The notes below the pieces were generated by a model. That model saw only the letters and a list, made by a program, of their open reading frames with translations, had not been told where the DNA came from and searched no databases. A DNA stretch of 42,485 bases from an uncultured Alistipes sp. (GTDB lineage Bacteria; Bacteroidota; Bacteroidia; Bacteroidales; Rikenellaceae). Of the stretch, positions 25,585-33,865 are shown in pieces. Numbering within the stretch: the stretch's first letter is position 1; the number at the start of each line of letters is the position of its first letter. The stretch lies in the NCBI GenBank assembly GCA_947623965.1, contig CANQIF010000016.1, positions 1 to 42,485 of the forward strand, in the 5' to 3' direction. The position numbers and the translations under genes were made by a program.

Positions 25585-27162
25585 TCAGTCGCCGTACTTG
25601 TTCGTGAGGGGCATCAACCGCTCGTGGCCGAAGGCGCAGGCCGAGAGGCGCAGTACGGGCGGGAACTGGTAGCGTTTCTTCTCGTTGCGCATGATCATCG
25701 CGTGGATCTTCTCGACGACCTGCGAGTCGAAGCCGGCGTTGATGATCTCCTCGCGGTGCTGGCTCTCCTCGATCATGCGGTAGAGGATAGCGTCCACCAC
25801 CTCGTAGGGCGGCAGGATGTCGCTGTCCTTCTGGCCGGCATGAAGCTCCGACGAGGGCTCCTTGTTCAGGATGTTTTCGGGGATCACGTTGTCGTGGATG
25901 CGGTTGATGTAGCGCGCCACGTCGTACATTTCGCTCTTGTAGACGTCGCCCGTGGGGCTGAAGGCGCCGGCCGTATCGCCGTAGAGGGTGCAGAGGCCCA
26001 GCGCGTTCTCGCTCTTGTTCGAGGAGTTGAGCAGCATATAGCCCGTCTTGTTCTGCAGCGCCATGAGGAGCATCGTGCGGATGCGGGTCTGGATATTCTC
26101 CTGGGTGAAGTCGAACTCGATGTCGCCGATCACGGGCCGCATCGCTTCGAGCGCCCGTTCGTAGATCGGCGAGATGGGCACCACATCGTAGGCGATGCCC
26201 AACCGCTCGGCGAGGGCCGTGGCATCCTCGACCGATGAGGCGGGAGTGAAAGGCGAGGGCATGAGCAGCGCGCGAACGTTCTCGCGGCCGAGCGCCTCGA
26301 CGGCGATGCAGGCCACGACGGCCGAGTCGATGCCGCCCGAGAGGCCGAGGCAGGCCTTCGTGTAGCCGTTCTTGTGGAAGAAGTCGCGCAAACCGCAGCA
26401 GGCGGCCTCGTAGACCATGTAGGTGCGGTGCATCTGCTTCGGGATTTCGATCGAAGCGTGGGCGGCCTCCGTGTCGTAGACCTGGAAATCCTCCTCGAAG
26501 CTCTTCATCATCAGGGTCAGTTCGCCGTGCTTGTTGAGCACGCCCGAGGTGCCGTCGTAGACGATCTCGGTCGAGCCGCCGACCTGGTTGATGAGGACGA
26601 GGTCCTTGCCCTCGACGAAAGCGATGTCGCGCAGCTGCTCGAGGCGGGCGAGCATCGCCCCCTTGAAGTATTTGCGGGCGTTGATCGAGAGGATCAATTC
26701 GGCCGAGTGGTCGAATTCGGCCTCATGGCGCAGGTCGTCGCCCACGACGACGACGCACTTGTGGCCGCGGACCGTCAGACACTCGAAGCCGTTGCCGCCT
26801 GTGAGAAAGCCCATCTCGCGACGGGCCGTAATGCGTTTTTTACCGATGTATTTCCGAATGCGGCCCCCCTCCATCACGACGGCGGCCGAGACCGTGCCGT
26901 CGGCCGTCAGTACGGGCGAGCCGACGATGGCCGTGATCGTGTCGCAGTGCGAGGCGATGCGCTCGAGGGCCTCCTCGCAGAGCTCCAGGAAGGTGGTCTT
27001 GCGCAGCAGGTCGAAGGCGGGCGTGCCGCTGACGGCCTGTTCGGCAAAGAGGACGAGATCGGCCTGTTCGGATTTCGCTTTACGGATGGCATCGACGATC
27101 TTCGCGCAGTTTCCTTCGATATCGCCGATCGTATAGTTCAATTGGGCCAGAGCAATTTTCAT
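25585..27162 (-). CDS. nadE: NAD+ synthase with N-terminal nitrilase-like domain
   Basis: NadE amidates nicotinic acid adenine dinucleotide to NAD+. The 525-residue protein has a nitrilase-like (glutaminase) N-terminal domain (1-235) and an ATP-pyrophosphatase synthetase domain with the P-loop LSGGIDSAV (274-282) and LNSSNKSENALG. In the glutaminase domain E41 (LFAEQ) and a lysine (K108/K109) remain. The usual nucleophile motif ICED(L/I)W, however, reads VVGDDLR, placing Gly141 where the catalytic Cys should be. The domain therefore probably cannot hydrolyse glutamine, and the enzyme may use ammonia. The start at 27162 gives the normal MKIALAQ N-terminus. Confidence 0.95.
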   Translation of the reverse strand: MKIALAQLNYTIGDIEGNCAKIVDAIRKAKSEQADLVLFAEQAVSGTPAFDLLRKTTFLELCEEALERIASHCDTITAIVGSPVLTADGTVSAAVVMEGGRIRKYIGKKRITARREMGFLTGGNGFECLTVRGHKCVVVVGDDLRHEAEFDHSAELILSINARKYFKGAMLARLEQLRDIAFVEGKDLVLINQVGGSTEIVYDGTSGVLNKHGELTLMMKSFEEDFQVYDTEAAHASIEIPKQMHRTYMVYEAACCGLRDFFHKNGYTKACLGLSGGIDSAVVACIAVEALGRENVRALLMPSPFTPASSVEDATALAERLGIAYDVVPISPIYERALEAMRPVIGDIEFDFTQENIQTRIRTMLLMALQNKTGYMLLNSSNKSENALGLCTLYGDTAGAFSPTGDVYKSEMYDVARYINRIHDNVIPENILNKEPSSELHAGQKDSDILPPYEVVDAILYRMIEESQHREEIINAGFDSQVVEKIHAMIMRNEKKRYQFPPVLRLSACAFGHERLMPLTNKYGD

Positions 27163-27198
27163 CGTCTTAGCAATTTAGTGAGGTCCGTTATAACTTTA

Positions 27199-27229
27199 CA
27201 AAGGTAAGGATTATTTGGAAAAGTCGAAA
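27199..27229 (-). promoter_or_regulatory. Promoter of nadE
   Basis: Minus-strand TACCTTTG at 27199-27206, with TTTT 20 nt upstream (about 27227-27230), about 37 nt before the start codon. Confidence 0.55.
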
Positions 27230-27274
27230 ATAAAATCGCTGTTAAAATCGTAACAATCGCCGTCACGGGGCGAA

Positions 27275-27668
27275 ATCGGGTGCAATCGGGCGGCGGCGGT
27301 GGTTCGGAAGGGCCGCGGCGGCTCCCTGGGAAGCCGCAAATTCAGAATGAAAAATGAAAAATTGTTTTTCAGGCTGCAGCCTGCTGTCCGTTATCGTTCG
27401 ACACACTCGGGCCGCGGCCTGCGGAGTGCCGCTCGAAGCGGACCTGCGGGACGCGAGCTGCGGGCCTCCGCCGCCCCCAGGCTGCGGCCCGCACGGTCCT
27501 GACGGACCGATCCCAACTCGGGACAAGCCCGCAGCCGAGCGGTGGGCTTGCACAAGCGGACCTGCGGGACGCGAAGATGCAGCCCTCCGCCCGGGGGCGG
27601 CTGCGGGCTGCCGGTCCTTGCGGACCGTAACGATACTGCGGCCCGCCGATCCCTGCGGGATCGATCCA
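27275..27668. repeat. GC-rich composite intergenic repeat cluster 8
   Basis: A nearly complete forward set: AT spacer, head, GGGCCTCCGCC palindrome, hairpin GGTCCTGACGGACC near 27500, AAGCCCGCAGCC palindrome, CAGCCCTCCGCC module, hairpin GGTCCTTGCGGACC near 27613, and hairpin GATCCC/GGGATC near 27649. No gene seen. Confidence 0.8.
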
Positions 27669-27691
27669 GCCGAATGCCGGTCCACCCCTCA

Positions 27692-27725
27692 AATAAAAAA
27701 ATACCGCCCGGAAAGGGGGCGGTAT
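27692..27725 (-). terminator. Terminator of the zinc ribbon gene
   Basis: Minus strand: ACCGCCC, loop, GGGCGGT, followed by ATTTTTTTATTT. It is 62 bp past the stop at 27788. Confidence 0.92.
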
Positions 27726-27787
27726 GATTTCGGTAAAAACGGCAGCGCCGGGCAAGGGCGGAAAGCCCCGCCGCGAGCCCTCCCCCA

Positions 27788-28555
27788 CTATTCGGCGGGA
27801 GCGGCGGTCTCGGGATCGGCCACGAGGATGCGGCCGCAGTACTCGCAGACGATGATCTTCTTGCCCAGTCGGATATCGGCCTGGCGCTGGGGCGGGATGT
27901 GGTTGAAGCAGCCGCCGCAGGCATCGCGCTTGACCGTCACGACGGCTAAGCCGTTGCGGACGTTGTTGCGGATGCGGCTGTAGGCGGCGATCAGCCGCTC
28001 GTCGATCTTCTCCTTGGCTGCAGCGGCCTGCGCCTCGTACTCGGCCACCTGGGGAGCCGTCTCGGCCTCGATGCCTTCGAGCTCGGCGCGCTTGAGGTTC
28101 AGATCGGTCTCGCGCTCGGCGGCGGCGGCTTCGGCCGTCTCGAGCTGCGCCTTCTTGTTCTTGACCGCAACGGCATACTCCTTCAGACGCTTCTCGGCCA
28201 GCTCGATCTCGAGCTCCTGGTATTCGATCTCCTTCGTGATCGCATCGTACTCGCGGTTGTTGCGGACGTTGTTCTGCTGCTCCTTGTAGTTGCCGATCTG
28301 GATCTTGGCCTGGTCCACCTCGCGCTTGCGCTGCTTGGTGAGCGTGTTGAGCTCCTCGATCTCGCCGTTGATGTTGTCGATACGCGTACGGAGGCCGGCC
28401 ACTTCGTCTTCGAGGTCCTGCACCTCGAGCGGCAACTCGCCCTTCACCTTGTTGATCGCGTCGATCTTGCTGTCGATCTTCTGCAACTCATAGAGTGCCA
28501 GGATCTTTTCCTGCATCGAGTAGTCCGTGTCGGACGCCTTCTTCTGTGTAGCCAT
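27788..28555 (-). CDS. C4-type zinc ribbon coiled-coil protein (CdsZ-like)
   Basis: A 255-residue protein: a long coiled coil (about residues 15-190, rich in Glu/Lys/Gln heptads) followed by a C-terminal zinc ribbon with CGGC and CEYCGRIL (near residues 212-240). This layout is the DUF164/CdsZ family, common in Bacteroidetes and Chlamydia. Its proposed roles are as a chaperone or a nucleic-acid-binding protein; the true role here is unknown. It starts 15 bp after the nif3-like gene but has its own promoter inside that gene. Confidence 0.9.
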   Translation of the reverse strand: MATQKKASDTDYSMQEKILALYELQKIDSKIDAINKVKGELPLEVQDLEDEVAGLRTRIDNINGEIEELNTLTKQRKREVDQAKIQIGNYKEQQNNVRNNREYDAITKEIEYQELEIELAEKRLKEYAVAVKNKKAQLETAEAAAAERETDLNLKRAELEGIEAETAPQVAEYEAQAAAAKEKIDERLIAAYSRIRNNVRNGLAVVTVKRDACGGCFNHIPPQRQADIRLGKKIIVCEYCGRILVADPETAAPAE

Positions 28556-28570
28556 ATCTGTCGATGTTGT

Positions 28571-29356
28571 TTATTGCAAATAGTTGATCGGATTGCGGGT
28601 AGCTCCGCTCTTCAGGACCGCAAAGGTACGTAAATTTTTCGATAAAACGGCAAATAAAATATCGATTGCCACATATTCGCTCTCGAAATGGCCGATATCG
28701 GCCACCGTCAGGGCTCCGTCGGGGGTCATGAAGTCGTTATACTTCAGATCGGCCGTCAGATAGAGGTCGGCGCCCGCACGGCGGGCCTCCCCGATCATCG
28801 AGGCGCCGGCCCCCGTGCAGAGGGCCACGCGGCGCACCGTCGGGGTCGCCGGATCGCTGTAGCGGATCGCACCGATCGCGAGCCGCTCGCGGACGCGGCG
28901 CAGAAAATCGAGCGTCGGCTCGGGCGCAGGGAGCTCGCCGACCACCCCGAAGCCGACCCCCTCGCCCTTCGCCGAGGCTTCGAGCAGCTGCAGGGAGCCG
29001 ATCCCCAGCCGCTCGGCGAGCTGCCAGCTCATGCCTCCCGGGGCGCTGTCGAGGTTCGTGTGGCAGGCATAGAGGGCAATGCCGCGCCGGATCGCCCGCT
29101 CGACGCAGCGCTCGACGGCCGTGGCCGAGTTGAAGCGCTTCAGCGGGTGGAAGATGATCGGATGGTGCGTGATGACGAAATCGCACCCCTCGCGCTCGGC
29201 CTCGTCGAGAACCGCCTCGGTCACATCGACCGCCAGCAGGGCGCGGTGCACTTCGTCGTCGGGCCGCCCCACCACGAGGCCCGAATTGTCGTATTCCTCC
29301 TGCCAGGCGAGTGGGGCGAACTGCTCGATAACGGCTGTAATTTCCTTTATTTTCAT
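28571..29356 (-). CDS. Nif3-like dinuclear metal-binding protein (GTP cyclohydrolase I type 2 family)
   Basis: A 261-residue member of the NIF3/YqfO family, which forms a hexameric ring with two metal ions per subunit. Metal ligands are visible in ITHHPIIFHPLKR (near residue 65), the ACHTNLD segment (near 98) and the C-terminal DIGHFESE. It is the short form without the PII-like insert. The cellular role of the family is not settled despite the GTP cyclohydrolase name. The ATG at 29356 gives the family N-terminus MKIKEITAVIE. Confidence 0.92.
   Translation of the reverse strand: MKIKEITAVIEQFAPLAWQEEYDNSGLVVGRPDDEVHRALLAVDVTEAVLDEAEREGCDFVITHHPIIFHPLKRFNSATAVERCVERAIRRGIALYACHTNLDSAPGGMSWQLAERLGIGSLQLLEASAKGEGVGFGVVGELPAPEPTLDFLRRVRERLAIGAIRYSDPATPTVRRVALCTGAGASMIGEARRAGADLYLTADLKYNDFMTPDGALTVADIGHFESEYVAIDILFAVLSKNLRTFAVLKSGATRNPINYLQ
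28621..28650 (-). promoter_or_regulatory. Internal promoter within the 3' end of nif3, driving the zinc ribbon gene
   Basis: Minus-strand TACCTTTG at 28621-28628 inside codons for the C-terminal RTFAVLK stretch. The -33 region lies in TTTTATCG about 20 nt upstream. It is about 65 nt before the zinc ribbon start codon. Confidence 0.5.
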
Positions 29357-29415
29357 CGTTTTCTTATATCGGATTTTGCACCGCCGCACCTGAAAGCCCC
29401 GGCGGGCGGGTGTTT

Positions 29416-30048
29416 TCAGAAGAGCGACTGTTCGTAGAAGGCGAAAAGCTCCTTGTTCTCGACCTCCTCCTTCTTGCGGCGCGGCCGGCGGTTTTTGCCG
29501 CCCGGCGTCCGGGCCGTCCGCAAGGCCGGCTCCTCCTCCGGCGCCGTCCCTGCCTCCGTCGAGGCCGAGGCCGATGCAGCCGGTGCGGTTGCGGATGCCG
29601 CCGCTTCAGAATCCGCCGGAGCTGCCGAACCCTCCGCCAGCGGCGCCGAAACAGCCGGAGCCGCTGCTGCTGAAGCTGCCGGTCGCACCGGGGCCGCCCC
29701 GTCGACTAATTCGTCTTCGTTCGCCTTCAGCTCTTCGCGCACCTCCACGAGCAGCGCCCGAATGCGCTGCAGGCGCTCCGTCAGTTCGGCGTTGCGCGCC
29801 ACGCTGCCGGGGCGGTGCTCCTCGCGCAGGGCGCGGCGGGCCCCCTCGATCTTCATGCCCCGCTCCTTGACCAAGTGGTAGATCGTCTTGAGCAGCTCCA
29901 CGTCCTGCGGCGTATAGAGCCGGTTGCCCTTCTTGTTGCGCTTGGGCCGGAGCTTCGGAAACTGCTCCTCCCAGTAGCGCAGCAGCGAGGGGTTCACGTC
30001 GAAAAGCTCCGACACCTCGCCCATCGTATAAAAGAGTTTTTCAGCCAT
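29416..30048 (-). CDS. MerR family transcriptional regulator
   Basis: A 210-residue protein with an N-terminal MerR winged helix (FYTMGEVSELFDVNPSLLRYWEEQFP, residues 6-31; then the wing RNKKGNRLYTPQDVELLKTIY). A helical segment (about 75-115) is followed by an Ala/Pro/Glu/Ser-rich linker (about 118-175), a basic stretch (GGKNRRPRRKKEE) and a short conserved tail (ELFAFYEQSLF). No effector domain is seen. It is widely conserved near nif3/zinc ribbon genes in Bacteroidales; target genes are unknown. The long low-complexity linker is the odd part. Confidence 0.88.
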   Translation of the reverse strand: MAEKLFYTMGEVSELFDVNPSLLRYWEEQFPKLRPKRNKKGNRLYTPQDVELLKTIYHLVKERGMKIEGARRALREEHRPGSVARNAELTERLQRIRALLVEVREELKANEDELVDGAAPVRPAASAAAAPAVSAPLAEGSAAPADSEAAASATAPAASASASTEAGTAPEEEPALRTARTPGGKNRRPRRKKEEVENKELFAFYEQSLF

Positions 30049-30208
30049 AGCAAGCCTCAGTTAATCGTTTCGATCGTTCGTTCACCGCCTTCGCGGCCAT
30101 TCTTTTGTCCTCTTTGCGGCCCCAGCCGCCGCTGGGACACGCACCGGAATTGCTGCCGAAACAGCCGCCCGGGCACCCGCCGGAACGGTCTCTTCCCCGC
30201 CCCGGCCG

Positions 30209-31588
30209 TTATTCGCTCCGCAGGATCCGCCGCTCGTTCGGGTAGAGGTTGTTCACCCGCCGTCCGATCCGTTTCGCGAAGCCCAGGGCCCGCCCCTCCC
30301 GGCAGACGAGGTTCAACCCCTCGGCGAAGCGGTCGGCCGGCAGCTCCTGCTTGCGCAGGTAGGCGACGGCCTCCTCCTCCGCGAGCTCCGCCGCGGCGAG
30401 GGCCGAACGCTCCAACCCGACGAAGTGCGCCAGCGCTGCATCGGGCCGCAGCCGCCCTTTGAAGAGCTGCCCCATCGCCACCCCGGAGTAGATCACGGGG
30501 AGCTGCTCGGAGAGGCGGCGCACCTCCTCGGCCTGCTCGGCGAACCAGGCGTAGCAGGTGTCGCCGGCCAAACCGAAGCGCATCGCCGAGGCGTCGCAGA
30601 CCCAGCGGCCGAGCTCCTCGCCGGCCGCCCGGTCGAGCGGGGCGAGGGGCGACCGCTTCGCCTTCGGCGGCCGGAGAGCGGGTGCGGCCGTCTCCGCCTT
30701 GCGGGCCACGGCGGCGAAAAAGCCCTCCCCCGCCGTGCGGTGCGGGAAAAAGCGGAAGGTCTGAAAAGGTCCCACCCGCCCCGCGACGATGCCCCACGCG
30801 GCATCGACGGCGACGGCCGGCGCCTCGGCGAGCTCCCGCCCGACCTGCGCGACGAACCGTTCGAGCTGCTCCTCGTCCTCCTCGCGGTTGAAGGTGCAGG
30901 TGCTGTAGAGCAGGGTTCCCCCCGGCCGCAGCATCCGCCACGCCTCCCGGAGGATCGCCTCCTGCCGCACGGCGCACCGCCGCACGGCCGCCTCGCTCCA
31001 CTCGCCGCGCGCCGCGTCGTCCTTGCGGAACATTCCCTCGCCCGAGCAGGGGGCATCGACCGCCACGACGTCGAAGCGGTCGTCGACACCCGTCATGCGC
31101 TGCGGGTCGCAGCAGGTGACCACAGCATTGCCCGTCCCCCACTTGCGGAGGTTGTCAGCGAGCACCTGCACCCGCCGGCGGTCGATCTCGTTGGCCACGA
31201 CCAACCCCTGCGGCCCCACCTTCGAGGCGTAGAGGGTCGTCTTGCCGCCCGGCGCAGCGCAGAGGTCGAGCACCCGCCGGCCGGCGATGTCGGCGGGCAG
31301 CAGCCGGCCGACGAACTGTGACGAGGCCTCCTGCACGTAGTAGGCCCCGGCATGGAAGGCGGGGTCGAAGGTGAACGAGGGGCGCGCCTTCAGGCAGTAC
31401 CCCTCCGCGCACCAGGGCACCGGTGCGCTGGCTCCCAGCCGGTCAAGCAGCCCGCTGCCACCCTCCCGCGCAGGGTGGAGGCGGATCGAGACGGGCGGTT
31501 CGGTGTCGAGCGCCGCAGCGAGGCGGGCCGCTTCGGCCGCCCCCAGCTGCGCTTCGAGGCGCTCGACGAATCGGACGGGGAGCTGCAT
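30209..31588 (-). CDS. rsmF: 16S rRNA (cytosine-5) methyltransferase, RsmF/NOL1-NOP2-Sun type
   Basis: SAM-dependent m5C methyltransferase. The 459-residue protein shows the SAM-binding LDLCAAPGGKTTLYAS (near residue 106), the DAPCSGEGMFRKD motif with the release cysteine (near 177), and STCTFNREEDE with the catalytic cysteine (near 228). A C-terminal PUA-like/RNA-binding domain carries GLNLVCREGRALGFAKRI. The NOL1-type tail and length match RsmF/YebU more than RsmB. The exact target base is inferred. It lies 3 bp after the kinase gene, so it is probably co-transcribed. Confidence 0.9.
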   Translation of the reverse strand: MQLPVRFVERLEAQLGAAEAARLAAALDTEPPVSIRLHPAREGGSGLLDRLGASAPVPWCAEGYCLKARPSFTFDPAFHAGAYYVQEASSQFVGRLLPADIAGRRVLDLCAAPGGKTTLYASKVGPQGLVVANEIDRRRVQVLADNLRKWGTGNAVVTCCDPQRMTGVDDRFDVVAVDAPCSGEGMFRKDDAARGEWSEAAVRRCAVRQEAILREAWRMLRPGGTLLYSTCTFNREEDEEQLERFVAQVGRELAEAPAVAVDAAWGIVAGRVGPFQTFRFFPHRTAGEGFFAAVARKAETAAPALRPPKAKRSPLAPLDRAAGEELGRWVCDASAMRFGLAGDTCYAWFAEQAEEVRRLSEQLPVIYSGVAMGQLFKGRLRPDAALAHFVGLERSALAAAELAEEEAVAYLRKQELPADRFAEGLNLVCREGRALGFAKRIGRRVNNLYPNERRILRSE

Positions 31589-31591
31589 GGT

Positions 31592-32215
31592 TCAGAAGAG
31601 CGTTTTCTGGGTATCCAACTTGTCCAGCTCGGCGCAGATGCGTTCGAAGACCGCCGGGTCCTCGACGAAATCCTCCCGGTCCTTGTCCACGACCAGCACG
31701 GGGCCCTCGTAGATCGTGTCGATCCACTGGTTATACTTGTCGTTCAAGCGATTGAGGTAGGCCTCGTCGATGTTCATTTCGTAATCGCGGCCGCGCTTGC
31801 GGATCTGCGAAATGAGGGTCGGCACCGACGCCTTGAGGTAGACGAGCAGGTCGGGTTTCGGGATGAGGTTCGTCACGAGGCGGAAGATGCGCATATAGGT
31901 GTCGATGTCGCGCGACGACATGAGCCCCATCTCGTGGAGGTTGCCCGCGAAGATGTAGGCATCCTCGTAGATCGTGCGGTCCTGGATGATCGTCCGCTGG
32001 TTCCGGTCGGCCAGCATCTCCATCGTCTGCTCGATGCGGCTGCCGAGAAAACGGATCTGCAGGTTGAATGACCAGCGGTTCATATCCTCGTAAAAATCGC
32101 CGATGTAGGGGTTGTCGATGTTTTCGAGGTAGGCTTTGGCGTGGTAACGCTCCGTCAGCATCTCCGTCAGCGTCGTCTTGCCGCTGCCGATATTTCCGGC
32201 GATTGCGATGTACAT
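31592..32215 (-). CDS. Deoxynucleoside kinase
   Basis: A 207-residue kinase that phosphorylates deoxynucleosides for nucleotide salvage. The Walker A motif is GNIGSGKTT (7-15), and IIQDRTIYEDAYIFA (near 76) carries the DR(S/T) signature. The lid-like region is RKRGRDYE. It belongs to the dCK/dGK family (deoxyadenosine/deoxyguanosine kinase-like); substrate preference cannot be read from sequence. Directly upstream of the rRNA methyltransferase. Confidence 0.93.
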   Translation of the reverse strand: MYIAIAGNIGSGKTTLTEMLTERYHAKAYLENIDNPYIGDFYEDMNRWSFNLQIRFLGSRIEQTMEMLADRNQRTIIQDRTIYEDAYIFAGNLHEMGLMSSRDIDTYMRIFRLVTNLIPKPDLLVYLKASVPTLISQIRKRGRDYEMNIDEAYLNRLNDKYNQWIDTIYEGPVLVVDKDREDFVEDPAVFERICAELDKLDTQKTLF

Positions 32216-32335
32216 GGTTCTACGGTTGTTCGGTTTATTTCTTATTTTTTTCTATCTGTTCATCCGGCGGGCGCCGGCTGCGGACTGCGGGTGCAGGCCG
32301 GGAAGGGCGCCGGCTGCGGGTGCGGCACGGTCCGT

Positions 32336-33817
32336 TCAATGGCCCTCCGGCTGCGCCTCCAGCTCCCGGTGGATTTCGTCGGCGATGCGCCGGTCGTTCA
32401 CTAACCGGGGGACCTTGTTCTTCCCCCTGCGGCGGAGCCAGCCGACGAACCAGCCCCGCGGGACGGTCGTCAGGTGCTGCCGTTCGATCGTCGAACGGCG
32501 CTTGGCGTCGTAGTCCGAATTGACGCGGCGCAGTGCTGCATCGAGCTCCTCGGAGAAGTGCTCCTGCGAATCGGGCTCGACGGCGAACTCCACGATCCAC
32601 TCGTGGGCGCCCTGCCGGTCGAGGGACATGTATAGCGGCGCCGCCGTGTATTCGCGCACCACGGCGCCCGTCCGCCGGCAGGCCTCCTCGAGCGCCCGGT
32701 CGGCGTTGTCCACGATGAGCTCCTCGCCGAAGACGTTGATGAACTGCCGCGTCCGCCCCGCGAAGCGGATGCGGTAGGGATCGACCGAGGTGAACTCCAC
32801 CGTGTCGCCGATCTCGTAGCGCCACAGCCCGTTGTTCGAGGTGATGAGCATCGCATAGGTCCGCCCCGCCTCGACCCCCTCGAGCGGCACCACGCGTTCG
32901 CCGTCGCGGAACTCGTAGAAGGTGCCGTAGTCGAGCATCAGAAGCATATCCTCGCGACGGAGGTCGTCGGCCGCCGCGAAGAAGCCCTCCGAGGCGTTGT
33001 AGGTCTCCAGATAGTGCATCCCCTCCGACGGGATCAGCTGCTCGTAGGCGCGGCGGTAGGGCCGGAACTCGACGCCCCCGTGGAGGAAGAGCTCCAGATG
33101 GGGCCACACCTCCGGCAGCGTCCGCCGGCCGGTGCGCTCCAGCACGCGGTGCATGAGCTCGAGGTTCCACGAGGGGACCCCCGCGAAGGCCGTGATGCGC
33201 TGTGCTGCGCACTCGTCGGCGATCCGGTCGATCTTGCGGTCGAAGTCGGGCTCGAGGGCCGTTTCGACCCGCGGGGCGCGCATCGAGTAGCCCCAGTGCG
33301 CCGTCTCGTGCAACAGGATCGCCGAGAGGTCCCCCACCAGATTCTCCCCCTCGCGGACGCAGGTGCCCCCGAGGGTCAGCGTTCGTCCCGCGAGCAGCTT
33401 CGATTGCGGCACGGCATCGAGGTAGAGGCCGATCACGTCGCGCATGCCGAGCGTGTGGTTCCACAAGATCGACTGCCGCGTGATGGGAAGGTATTTGCTG
33501 CGGTCGGCCGTCGTTCCCGAAGAGCGGGCGTAGAGCGATACCCGGCCGGGGGCCGACACGTTCTTCTCGCCCGCGAGCATCCGCTCGACGTAGGGTTTGA
33601 AGCTGTCGTAGTCGAAGCGCGGCACGGCCGCCTGGAACGCTTCGACCGTGCGGATGCGGCTCAGACCGTATGCACGGCCGAAAGCCGTCGCCTCCCCGGC
33701 CGCGAGCCGTTCGCGGAGCTGGGCGGCCTGCACCTCCGCCGGATGGCGGCGGAAGCGGTCGATCCGGCGGAGCCGGTAATCGAGGTAACGGCGGAAAAGA
33801 TGACTCGTGAGGGACAT
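32336..33817 (-). CDS. GH3 auxin-responsive promoter family protein
   Basis: A 493-residue member of the GH3 (plant auxin-conjugating) fold, part of the adenylate-forming acyl-acid amido synthetase superfamily. Motifs visible are SLYARSSGTTADRSKYLPIT (near 92, the ATP-binding P-loop-like segment), YNASEGFFA (near 275) and YEIGDTVEF (near 335). In Bacteroidetes the substrate is unknown. It is 48 bp downstream of trkA. A 120-bp gap to the kinase gene contains two copies of a GGGCGCCGGCTGCGG segment. Confidence 0.9.
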   Translation of the reverse strand: MSLTSHLFRRYLDYRLRRIDRFRRHPAEVQAAQLRERLAAGEATAFGRAYGLSRIRTVEAFQAAVPRFDYDSFKPYVERMLAGEKNVSAPGRVSLYARSSGTTADRSKYLPITRQSILWNHTLGMRDVIGLYLDAVPQSKLLAGRTLTLGGTCVREGENLVGDLSAILLHETAHWGYSMRAPRVETALEPDFDRKIDRIADECAAQRITAFAGVPSWNLELMHRVLERTGRRTLPEVWPHLELFLHGGVEFRPYRRAYEQLIPSEGMHYLETYNASEGFFAAADDLRREDMLLMLDYGTFYEFRDGERVVPLEGVEAGRTYAMLITSNNGLWRYEIGDTVEFTSVDPYRIRFAGRTRQFINVFGEELIVDNADRALEEACRRTGAVVREYTAAPLYMSLDRQGAHEWIVEFAVEPDSQEHFSEELDAALRRVNSDYDAKRRSTIERQHLTTVPRGWFVGWLRRRGKNKVPRLVNDRRIADEIHRELEAQPEGH

Positions 33818-33865
33818 CGGTTGTCTGTTTGAGGTTCTTCTGTGATCGTTTCGGCCCGGATGCGT

